From: Gammaproteobacteria bacterium
GTDB lineage: Bacteria > Pseudomonadota > Gammaproteobacteria > Methylococcales > UBA2780
Reading direction: 5' to 3'
Length of the DNA stretch: 41,794 nucleotides
NCBI GenBank assembly: GCA_003646305.1
Contig: QNFJ01000001.1
Span: forward strand, 1 to 41,794
The notes below the pieces were generated by a model. That model was not told where the DNA came from. It saw only the letters and a list, made by a program, of their open reading frames with translations, and searched no databases. The position numbers and the translations under genes are program-made. Positions 33,777 to 40,652 of this stretch are shown here, one piece after another. Positions within the stretch are counted from its first letter, which is position 1. Each line of letters opens with the position of its first letter.

Positions 33777-34928
33777 TTATAAAACAGCCTCGGTACCTAA
33801 TATAGAGGTCACCTGGCTCGAGAGAACGCCACCGTTGCCGTGTACTAGAGCCACTTCGGCATCGCTAACCTGACGATCACCACAGCCACCGCGTAGTTGG
33901 CGTACCGCTTCGATCAGAATAAAAATGCCGTACATGCCTGGGTGAACACAAGACAGGCCGCCGCCATTAGTATTAACCGGCAAGCTACCACCCGGTGCGA
34001 TATTGCCATTAGAGACAAAAGCGCCACCTTCACCTTTTGCACAAAAGCCAAGATCTTCCAGAAACAAGATGGTATTGATCGTGAAGGCGTCATATAACTC
34101 AACCACATCAACATCATCTTTAGTTAAGCCGGCCATATCGAAAGCGCGTTTGCCAGAGTCGAGTGCAGCGGTTGTTGTGAGGTCAGGCATTTGAGTGATC
34201 TGACGATGCCAATGAGCCGTGCCAGTGCCCATTAAATAAACAGGCTTATTAGGGAAGTCTTTAGCGCGTTCACTAGAGACCATAATAACCGCGCCACCGC
34301 CATCGGTTACTAAACAGCAATCGAGGAGTGATAATGGATCGCTCACCATTCTTGCGCTCATAACCTCTTCACGGGTTAAATCGGCACGAGAAAAAGCTTC
34401 TGGGTTTAATTGCGCCCATTTTCTGGCAGCAACAGCTACATCGGCCATGTTTTCACGGGTTGTACCATATTGGTGCATATGGCGTGCTGCAGCAAATGCG
34501 TAGGAGCTAATTGGGTAGCGAGGTTTGTAGGGTGTTTCATACGTCTGCTGCTCTGACATGGTAGCGAGTTTGCCACCCGCAGTGCGCTGGTTACTGCCGT
34601 AGCAGATTAGTGCGACCTCACACAGTCCATTCTTGATCGCCATCGCAGCATTTAATGTATGGGCGACAAACGATGATCCACCCACCATGCTGCCATCAGA
34701 AAAGCGCGGTTTGATACCAAGGTACTCAGCTGTACTGAGTGTTGGCATAAAGTGGTATGAAGAACCGGTAAACAGTCCATCAATATCGGAAAGTTTTAAT
34801 CCAGCATCGTCCAGTGCGTTATGGGTGGCTTCTGCCAAAATATCGAGCGGCATTCTGCCGTGTGCTTCGCCACATCCGGCTAGTCCAACGCCAACAATGG
34901 CGGATGATCCTCTTAATTCATGTGACAT
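33777..34928 (-). CDS. Thiolase-fold (SCP2/Ltp2-like) acyl-CoA aldolase candidate, second copy
   Basis: A 383-residue thiolase-superfamily protein when started at the ATG at 34928 (MSHELRGSSAIVGVG), which falls four bases after the DUF35 stop; a longer frame reaches 35045 but would overlap that gene and adds an unconserved 39-residue tail. The thiolase Cys nucleophile motif is missing (residues 80-88 read SMVGGSSFV). LYDAFT is present, and the His region reads LSCVHPG. It pairs with the DUF35 protein just upstream, as Ltp2-type aldolases do. It is related to the first copy at 14237 but clearly diverged, so a different substrate is likely. Confidence 0.8.
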   Translation of the reverse strand: MSHELRGSSAIVGVGLAGCGEAHGRMPLDILAEATHNALDDAGLKLSDIDGLFTGSSYHFMPTLSTAEYLGIKPRFSDGSMVGGSSFVAHTLNAAMAIKNGLCEVALICYGSNQRTAGGKLATMSEQQTYETPYKPRYPISSYAFAAARHMHQYGTTRENMADVAVAARKWAQLNPEAFSRADLTREEVMSARMVSDPLSLLDCCLVTDGGGAVIMVSSERAKDFPNKPVYLMGTGTAHWHRQITQMPDLTTTAALDSGKRAFDMAGLTKDDVDVVELYDAFTINTILFLEDLGFCAKGEGGAFVSNGNIAPGGSLPVNTNGGGLSCVHPGMYGIFILIEAVRQLRGGCGDRQVSDAEVALVHGNGGVLSSQVTSILGTEAVL

Positions 34929-34932
34929 ATTC

Positions 34933-35331
34933 TTAAGCCTCTTTTGCTGGTGTGAAAACCACAAACGGCTCATCACTATCATTATTAATTTGTGCACAAA
35001 CTTGTGCGCCAATTTTGACCGCTTCAGCCTCAATTCCTTCCACACGGCTCATTAGTCGAGGGCCCTCTTCGAGCGTAACTAGGCAAACATTGTAATTGCC
35101 ACCACGCTCAGGTTTGCGACGAATCGTTGTGGTTGAGTAGACCTCACCTTTCCCCGAAAGTGGTTGCCATTCAAGTTCAAAGCTACCGCAATGAGGGCAG
35201 ACGATGCGCGGGAAAAAATGGAATTCACCGCACTTTTTGCATTTTGGTAATGCAAAAACTTCTTTTTTTAAATAGTCGGCATAAACCTTATCTGGGCCGG
35301 GCCCGACAGGAGAGGTGCTTATTTCACTCAT
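34933..35331 (-). CDS. DUF35 zinc-ribbon/OB-fold protein, second copy
   Basis: A 132-residue protein with a zinc ribbon (Cys31, Cys34, Cys45, Cys48) and an OB-fold containing GKGEVYSTTTIRRKPERGG and LVTLEEGPRLMSRVEG. It is the first gene of the minus-strand operon and precedes its aldolase partner, the reverse of the order in the plus-strand operon. TTAGGAGCA lies about 11 bases before the ATG; the same nine bases serve the first gene of the plus-strand operon at 1472-1480. Confidence 0.88.
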   Translation of the reverse strand: MSEISTSPVGPGPDKVYADYLKKEVFALPKCKKCGEFHFFPRIVCPHCGSFELEWQPLSGKGEVYSTTTIRRKPERGGNYNVCLVTLEEGPRLMSRVEGIEAEAVKIGAQVCAQINNDSDEPFVVFTPAKEA

Positions 35332-35383
35332 AGTAACTAATGCTCCTAAAAATTAAGTAGATTAATACGAATCCTGCAATAGG

Positions 35384-35397
35384 CTAACAAACGTTTG
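35384..35397. promoter_or_regulatory. CTAACAAACGTTTG operator-like site
   Basis: The bases 35388-35397 form a perfect palindrome CAAACGTTTG, and the 14-mer CTAACAAACGTTTG agrees with CTAACAAATGTTAG at 1399-1412 in 12 of 14 positions. It overlaps the -35 box of the plus-strand promoter described next, a classic repressor position. A TetR-type fatty-acid or CoA-ester regulator is the likeliest binder, by analogy to AAAC..GTTT sites of such proteins. Confidence 0.5.
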
Positions 35398-35423
35398 ACT
35401 CTCATTCAAATAGCCGTTATGTT
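35395..35423 (+). promoter_or_regulatory. Sigma-70 promoter for the Old Yellow Enzyme gene
   Basis: TTGACT (35395-35400) and TATGTT (35418-35423) are separated by exactly 17 bases; both match the -35 and -10 consensus well. Transcription would begin near 35430, leaving about 40 bases of leader before the GTG at 35471. A palindrome ATTCAA-T-TTGAAT follows at 35444-35456, just downstream of the start point, and could be a further regulator site. Confidence 0.55.
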
Positions 35424-35470
35424 TTTTACTTGAAAACAGTCTAATTCAATTTGAATGTTGAGGGTGCAGA

Positions 35471-36613
35471 GTGCAAATAAGCAAACCACTACTTTTCTCT
35501 TCATGGGAGATCGCTAAATTAAAGCTATCCAATCGGATCATGATTTCGCCAATGTGTATTTATCAGGCGGAAGCGGATGGGCTAGTATCGGATAAGCATC
35601 TGGTTCACTATGGGCAATACGCTTTGGGAGGCGCAGGACTAATCATAACGGAGGCAATTGCTGTAGAAGAAAGAGGAAGGATTAGTGGCTGGGATCTTGG
35701 GTTATGGGCTGATGAGCAAATCAAACCGCTCCGCAAGATAGTCACTTTCGCGCAGGAACAGGGTTCTAAAATTGGTATACAACTTGGCCATTCCGGGCTT
35801 AAAGGCTCGACGAGGCCGCCCTGGGAAGGGAATGGTTTTCTTGATGAAAGCGATGCGGAAAGAAATGCCAAACCATGGAAAACCGTAGGGCCGTGCGAAA
35901 ATTTATTGCCCCCAGATTGGCCTGCACCTAAAGTATTAACGACTCAGGAAATTGCAGAAGTGGTCGATGCGTGGGGTGATGCGGCGGCGCGAGCTGATGC
36001 TGCCGGATTCGACGTGCTGGAAATACATGGTGCGCACGGATATTTGATAAGCGAGTTTTTATCACCGCTGAGTAACACGCGTAAAGATGGCTATGGAGGC
36101 GAAGAGGGAAGAACACGATTGGCATGTGAAGTGGTTGAGTCGGTTCGGGCGAACTGGCCTGATGATAAACCGCTATTTTTCCGAATATCAGTGATTGATG
36201 GTGTTGATGTAGGTTGGTCGATTGATGATTCCATCAGCTTTTCAAAACAGCTTAAAAGAATGGGAGTTGATTTGATTGATTGCTCCAGCGGTGGCTTTAA
36301 AGTTGAGCGAGACAGAGCTATACCAAGGAAATTAGGCTTTCAAGTCTATCTGTCTGAAGCTGTTAAAGCTGGTGCAAATATCCCCACAGCGTCAGTTGGG
36401 TTGATCACTGAGCCTGACCAGGCGGAGACTATTTTGCAGAGTGGGCAGGCCGACTTGATTGCGATCGGCAGAACCGCGTTGAATAATCCTTACTGGCCAC
36501 GGCATGCGGCTCAGTATTTTAGTGTTGATGATAAGTTTGAGAATTGGCCGACTCAATATGGCTGGTGGCTTGAGCGCTGGGCCAAGACGTTGAATCGATG
36601 TGAAGACAGGTGA
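35471..36613 (+). CDS. Old Yellow Enzyme family NADH:flavin oxidoreductase (YqjM/XenA class)
   Basis: A 380-residue FMN-binding TIM barrel. Class markers are the SPMCIYQ motif (Cys29, the redox-sensing Cys of the YqjM class), LGHSGLKGS, EIHGAHGYLISEFLSPLSN with the paired active-site histidine/asparagine region, and the phosphate loop SVGLITEPDQAE plus AIGRTALNNP. It would reduce the double bond of an alpha,beta-unsaturated carbonyl compound with NAD(P)H. The start is GTG at 35471 behind GAGGGTGCAGA. It diverges from the minus-strand catabolic operon and shares its control region. The substrate could be an enone from ring metabolism. Confidence 0.92.
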   Translation: MQISKPLLFSSWEIAKLKLSNRIMISPMCIYQAEADGLVSDKHLVHYGQYALGGAGLIITEAIAVEERGRISGWDLGLWADEQIKPLRKIVTFAQEQGSKIGIQLGHSGLKGSTRPPWEGNGFLDESDAERNAKPWKTVGPCENLLPPDWPAPKVLTTQEIAEVVDAWGDAAARADAAGFDVLEIHGAHGYLISEFLSPLSNTRKDGYGGEEGRTRLACEVVESVRANWPDDKPLFFRISVIDGVDVGWSIDDSISFSKQLKRMGVDLIDCSSGGFKVERDRAIPRKLGFQVYLSEAVKAGANIPTASVGLITEPDQAETILQSGQADLIAIGRTALNNPYWPRHAAQYFSVDDKFENWPTQYGWWLERWAKTLNRCEDR

Positions 36614-36650
36614 AATCGCCCGGTAAATTTTAGATTTTTGGGGAAATAAA

Positions 36651-37112
36651 ATGGAGCAAGAATGTATTCAGGAAAAAATGCGACCAAACTGTTGTTTTGG
36701 GTGTGGACTCGATAATCCCCATGGGTTGCAAATTAATAGCTACTGGAACGGTGATGAGGTTGTTTGTATCTGGAGTCCTAAGGATTACATGACAGGTCCC
36801 CCTGATTATCTATATGGTGGCACCTCTGCTAGTTTAATCGATTGCCATTCCGTCAATGCCGCGATTGCTTATGCTAATAGAATGGAGGGGAATGAGGATA
36901 AATACGATCAAAATATCCGCATGGTCACGGGGACAATGACCGTAAAATATTTAAAACCGGTTCCCATGAAGCCAGTCAAATTAACAGCAACGATTGAAAA
37001 AGTGGAAGGCCGAAAATATACCGTTAAAAGCACACTGCAAAGCGACAATGTGGTTTGTGTAGAGGGTAAGGTGGTTGCTATTCTTTTGAAGGTTGAAAAA
37101 GGTGAGTTGTAA
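36651..37112 (+). CDS. Hotdog-fold thioesterase (PaaI-like)
   Basis: A 153-residue single hotdog protein. The start CCFGCGLDNPHGLQIN, then GGTSASLIDCHS and TVKYLKPVPM are typical of the CFGCG-type PaaI/4HBT thioesterase group (residues 15-31, 63-74 and about 100-109). It probably hydrolyses an acyl-CoA and so frees CoA or produces an acid. It lies 37 bases after the Old Yellow Enzyme gene in the same direction and is likely cotranscribed. Confidence 0.82.
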   Translation: MEQECIQEKMRPNCCFGCGLDNPHGLQINSYWNGDEVVCIWSPKDYMTGPPDYLYGGTSASLIDCHSVNAAIAYANRMEGNEDKYDQNIRMVTGTMTVKYLKPVPMKPVKLTATIEKVEGRKYTVKSTLQSDNVVCVEGKVVAILLKVEKGEL

Positions 37113-37204
37113 TCCAGTAGCTTGGCCTTGAATGGTAATATTGGTATCTCAGTATAAATATAAAAAGCCATAATTAAGGCTAAAACGGGCAGTGGAGGTA
37201 TTGT

Positions 37205-39130
37205 ATGTTGGGGACTGTTTATCGGAATAAAGATTATCAGGGCCGGATTGAGAGAGCCCGAGAGCAATTTCATTGTGGTTTTGAAGTAAACGAAGAAATG
37301 CTTTCCCCGCTTGTGCTCGAGTCATGGCAGCGATCCAGGCAATTTAACGTCAGTAGTAATTTGAGTCGAGCTCCCGAAATTGAGGGAAATGGCTTGACTA
37401 ATACGGAACAGGATTCGTACTTGGCGCTACGAAAAGCCGCACTACCCGTTATCAAGGATGCACGAAGGATTCTTGATGATAATCAGCTGCTTATGCTGCT
37501 AACTTCTGCTGAGGGGAAGATTATTGAGCGTGAGGGGAATCTGCGGTCGTTAAAAATAGCTGATTCACAGCAACTCATTATCGGTAGCAGCTGGACGGAA
37601 AGCAGTTGTGGTACAAATGCAGTGGGAATGGCTATTTCCCTGCAGCAGCCAGCACAGATTGTTGCCCATGAGCATTATTGTGAAATGGTGAAAGTCTGGG
37701 GTTGTGCGGCTGTACCGATCAAAGACTTGAGAGATGGACGTATGCTGGGCGTACTGGATACGACCGGTCCTGCGCATTCATTCGGCTCGATGAACCTTGG
37801 CTGGGTCAACTCAATGGCCTCATGCATTGCATTTCGATTGAATGAAGAGCGCAATTTATCAAAATATCGCTTGCTTGAGCACTGTATGGGGCAAGCTCGC
37901 AGGCTCTCCCAAGCTAACGTACAACTTTTTGATGAAGACGGTTTCCTGGTCTGGATGAGTGATTGGTTATTAACTAAGCAGTGTGACGTGACTCTTCTAG
38001 GGCATAATCAGATTGGCATGAGGTGGGATGAGATGGCTGTGAGTAGGCAACCACTAAAGAATCCCCCGCGAGATATTCAGGCAGATTGCTTGGAGCCCGT
38101 GGTCATTGGAGGCAGAATAGCTGGCCATTTGTTATTTATTCCGGTAAAAGTTGAAAAAAAAGTTACGAAAATAGCTGTAATAGAGGCTAGACAAAGCAGC
38201 TTGATTATTGGGGAAAGCGCTGTAACGGAGGGATTAAAAAATCTTGCGAAACGCTTTGCCTGTGTAGATGCGATTTGCACGCTTACCGGTGAAACAGGTA
38301 CGGGCAAAGAGGTTATGGCCAGAGAAATGCACGCTCTGGGAAATAGAGAGGGTGCATTTATTGCGGTGAACTGTGGCGCGATGCAAAAAGAGCTGCTTGC
38401 GAGTGAGTTGTTTGGTTATGCGGAAGGTAGTTTTACCGGTGCCAAGCGAGGTGGAATGATTGGGAAGTTTGAGGCGGCTAACGGGGGGACTCTGCTGCTT
38501 GATGAGTTTTGCGAACTCCCTCTTGAATTACAGGTTTATCTGCTTAGAGTTCTTGAAGAGCATGAAGTCGTTCGGATTGGGGAATCAAAGCCTCGTAAGA
38601 TTAATGTACGAATTATCGTCGCAACCAATAAAAACCTTGAAGAAGAGGTTGAAGCTAAGCGCCTGAGGGAAGATTTGTACTACAGAATCAATGCAAATAT
38701 GATTGAGCTGCCCCCGTTACGGGAGCACAAAGAAGATATTATGGTTTTGTTCGATCATTTCCTAGGTCGAGTTTCAAGTGAGAGTTGTGGGATAGCACCT
38801 CAATTAACCCCCTCTTTTATAAAAGCGTTGAAAGCGCACAGTTGGCCGGGCAACATAAGAGAACTCCGCAATTTTGCCGAAAATTGTTTTCTGATGAATC
38901 CAGGTGAGACGTTAACGGTAGAGCATCTTCCCAATAGAATGCTGGCATCCGTTTCTCGTAGCTCCGGTCAAGAGGAAAGTGCGTGTGGTTGTACGCTTAA
39001 AGAAGTTGAGCGGCAGGCGCTTGTGGAAGCATTGAGTCTTTTTGATGGGAATATTTCGAAGGCTGCACGGCACCTTGGTATTGCGAGAAGTACGTTCTAT
39101 AAGAAAATGGATGCATTAGAAAAGGATTGA
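37205..39130 (+). CDS. Sigma-54-dependent activator, AcoR/AcxR type
   Basis: A 641-residue enhancer-binding protein. The N-terminal sensor has the AcoR-like GSSWTESSCGTNAVGMAI (127-144) of a GAF domain. The central AAA+ domain has Walker A GETGTGKE (362-369), the sigma-54 contact loop GSFTGA (408-413, Ser for Ala at the second position), Walker B TLLLDEF and LREDLYYRIN. The C-terminus is a Fis-type helix-turn-helix (NISKAARHLGIARSTFYKKM). Regulators of this kind control acetoin, acetone and alcohol catabolism. A sigma-54 promoter and acetone carboxylase-like genes lie directly downstream, so it probably activates them in response to a ketone or related compound. Confidence 0.93.
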   Translation: MLGTVYRNKDYQGRIERAREQFHCGFEVNEEMLSPLVLESWQRSRQFNVSSNLSRAPEIEGNGLTNTEQDSYLALRKAALPVIKDARRILDDNQLLMLLTSAEGKIIEREGNLRSLKIADSQQLIIGSSWTESSCGTNAVGMAISLQQPAQIVAHEHYCEMVKVWGCAAVPIKDLRDGRMLGVLDTTGPAHSFGSMNLGWVNSMASCIAFRLNEERNLSKYRLLEHCMGQARRLSQANVQLFDEDGFLVWMSDWLLTKQCDVTLLGHNQIGMRWDEMAVSRQPLKNPPRDIQADCLEPVVIGGRIAGHLLFIPVKVEKKVTKIAVIEARQSSLIIGESAVTEGLKNLAKRFACVDAICTLTGETGTGKEVMAREMHALGNREGAFIAVNCGAMQKELLASELFGYAEGSFTGAKRGGMIGKFEAANGGTLLLDEFCELPLELQVYLLRVLEEHEVVRIGESKPRKINVRIIVATNKNLEEEVEAKRLREDLYYRINANMIELPPLREHKEDIMVLFDHFLGRVSSESCGIAPQLTPSFIKALKAHSWPGNIRELRNFAENCFLMNPGETLTVEHLPNRMLASVSRSSGQEESACGCTLKEVERQALVEALSLFDGNISKAARHLGIARSTFYKKMDALEKD

Positions 39131-39234
39131 TTTCTTTATTCTTCTCATTGCTATTTGTGTTTGCACTTGAATACCATCGAGCACTTTTTCATCATTTCAT
39201 TCTTCCTAATTTCAATTAAGCTGTTGGTGCTTAA

Positions 39235-39260
39235 CCGAGATACTTAAATCTTTATCTCGG
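39235..39260 (+). terminator. Hairpin CCGAGATA...TATCTCGG after the activator gene
   Basis: Perfect 8-bp arms (39235-39242 and 39253-39260) around a 10-base loop, about 105 bases after the activator stop. The bases after it (CTGTCTCATTTT) are only partly T-rich, so termination would be weak; a regulator site is the alternative. Confidence 0.4.
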
Positions 39261-39273
39261 CTGTCTCATTTTC

Positions 39274-39311
39274 GGACATTTTGTGATGTGATTATCCAAT
39301 ATCAGGACATT
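39274..39311. promoter_or_regulatory. GGACATT direct repeats, candidate activator-binding site
   Basis: GGACATT occurs at 39274-39280 and 39305-39311, 31 bases apart, or about three helical turns. They lie 75-110 bases upstream of the sigma-54 promoter, the standard place for enhancer sites. The first copy also forms TGTC-N9-GACA with 39262-39265. Binding by the adjacent activator is inferred. Confidence 0.4.
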
Positions 39312-39383
39312 ATGAGGTGATGTGGGTAAAGTTATTTTCTAAATGACCACTGATAAATAAGCGCTCTTCCTGCAACTGTGTTC

Positions 39384-39399
39384 TGGCATAAAGAATGCA
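39384..39399 (+). promoter_or_regulatory. Sigma-54 (-24/-12) promoter
   Basis: TGGCAT-AAAGA-ATGCA matches the consensus TGGCAC-N5-TTGCA at all but two positions, with the invariant GG (39385-39386) and GC (39397-39398) exactly ten bases apart. Transcription should start near 39410, about 50 bases before the ATG at 39460. The sigma-54 activator encoded just upstream supports it. Confidence 0.75.
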
Positions 39400-39459
39400 A
39401 TCGGTTACTTAGGTGCATACCTGTTTGTACCAAACATAAACCTGTAGGAGGGCGATCAA

Positions 39460-39726
39460 ATGGTAGCAGCAACAAAAGAGGTGCAGGGAAATAAGCCTGT
39501 TGAGGTTGAAAAAACGGTAGCCTATAAAATCAGTCAGCGAGATGAGTTAACCGAAAAAACGGGACACTACTGGGGAATTAAAGAATTCACGCTTAAAGAC
39601 AGTATCTGACCCAGTGAAGTTTGAGCGTTTTTATTCACGCCTGCAATCAGCCTGTATGGCGGCCAGAGAGATTTCTCGATTTGTTGCAGCTAGTCTGGGT
39701 GGTCGAGAAATGGGTGAGGCTGTGTG
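39460..39726 (+). pseudogene. Broken N-terminal fragment of an acetone carboxylase alpha/HyuB-type gene
   Basis: From ATG 39460 the frame reads 49 codons and stops at 39607-39609. The homology continues one frame over from 39608 (DPVKFERFYSRLQSA...FVAASLGGREMGEAVWG) until about 39726, then ends. Its translation closely follows the first 90 or so residues of the intact gene at 40653 (shared RDEL..KTGHYWG, FVAAS.GGREMGE). A net insertion of about four bases next to 39600-39607 explains the frameshift. Ribosome site GTAGGAGGG is intact, so a 49-residue peptide may still be made. This is a remnant of a tandem paralogue. Confidence 0.85.
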
Positions 39727-40579
39727 GGGGTTGGCAAGAAAGTACATGAAGCTGGGGGGAAGATTGCACCTCAGATCTGGCATACAGGGATGATGAGAGA
39801 GAAAGGAATGGAGCCTGATCCAGAAGAGATTGCTGTTGGGCCAAGCGATATATATAAGGATGTAGAGCTGGTGGCGCGTGGTCTTGGCCTGGATGAAATT
39901 GCAGAGATCGTGCTTGCTTATGCGCAAGCAGCGAAAGATGCAAAATCACTCGGTTTTGATGCGGTAGAAATCCACGGTGCACATCAATATTTAATCGATC
40001 AGTTTTTCTGGGAAGAAACCAATAAACGAACAGATGAATATGGGGGGGTAATAGAAAACCGTATTCGCTTTGGGAAAGAGGTTGTTGCTGCAGTACGGGC
40101 GGTAGTTGGCCCAGAATTTCCTGTTATTTTTCGTTTTTCGCAATGGAAACTACTGGATTACACAGCAAAAATTGCCAACTCTCCTGAGGAGTTAGGGAAA
40201 ATCCTTATTCCTTTGAGTGAAGCAAGGTGTGGACATTTTTCACGCCAGTACAAGGCGTTTTTGGGAGCCAGAATTTGAAGGATCTGATTTAAATTTGGCT
40301 GGTTGGGCGAAAAAACTGACCGGTAAACCTTCCATTACGCTAGGAAGCGTTGGGCTGGATAAGGAATTTAAGCTTGACCACTTTATAGGGACAGAAAATC
40401 CTGATGCAGGCACGACTGATATCAATGAACTGTGTAGCCGATTAAACAAAGGTGAATTTGATTTGGTGGCGCTTGGCCGGGCGATAATGGGCGATCACCA
40501 GTGGGTTAACAAAGTTAAGGCAGGCGATTTTGCGAGCATCAAACCCTTTGATAAGCACGCAATGGATACCCTCACTTGA
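39727..40579 (+). pseudogene. N-terminally truncated, frameshifted Old Yellow Enzyme remnant
   Basis: Immediately after the carboxylase fragment, and in another frame, homology to NADH:flavin oxidoreductases begins mid-domain (KKVHEAGGKIAPQIWHTGMM) and runs through AVEIHGAHQYLIDQFFW and FRFSQWKLLDYTAK. One extra base, probably the A at 40225, shifts the frame; the rest (GVDIFHASTRRFWEPEF ... ITLGSVG ... LVALGRAIMGD) reads in the next frame to the stop at 40577-40579. The barrel N-terminus is missing, so it cannot be a working enzyme. It is a different subfamily from the intact enzyme at 35471, hence not a copy of it. Confidence 0.85.
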
Positions 40580-40652
40580 TGCCCTTTTTGTTAAAGAAAT
40601 GGTAAAACGGTAAGATCGAGAGAAAGTAATACTGACTTCCTGAGGAGGAAAA

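Larger units (their letters stand above)
39131..39459. other. 329-base control region between activator and carboxylase locus
   Basis: No gene is seen. In order it holds a hairpin (39235-39260), two direct copies of GGACATT (39274, 39305), a sigma-54 promoter (39384-39399) and a strong ribosome site GTAGGAGGG at 39444-39452 for the following open frame. Confidence 0.7.

Noticed and set aside
34929..35045. Longer start for the second aldolase, overlapping the DUF35 gene
   Set aside because: The extra 39 residues are unlike the family, and the ATG at 34928 gives a normal N-terminus and operon spacing.
37171..37195. AGCC...GGCT hairpin before the activator gene as terminator
   Set aside because: Only four base pairs in an AT-rich context; such a stem is expected by chance.
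39727..40579. Old Yellow Enzyme remnant as a duplicate of the gene at 35471
   Set aside because: The two differ throughout, for example IHGAHQYLIDQFFW against IHGAHGYLISEFLS and in the surrounding loops, so they belong to separate subfamilies.
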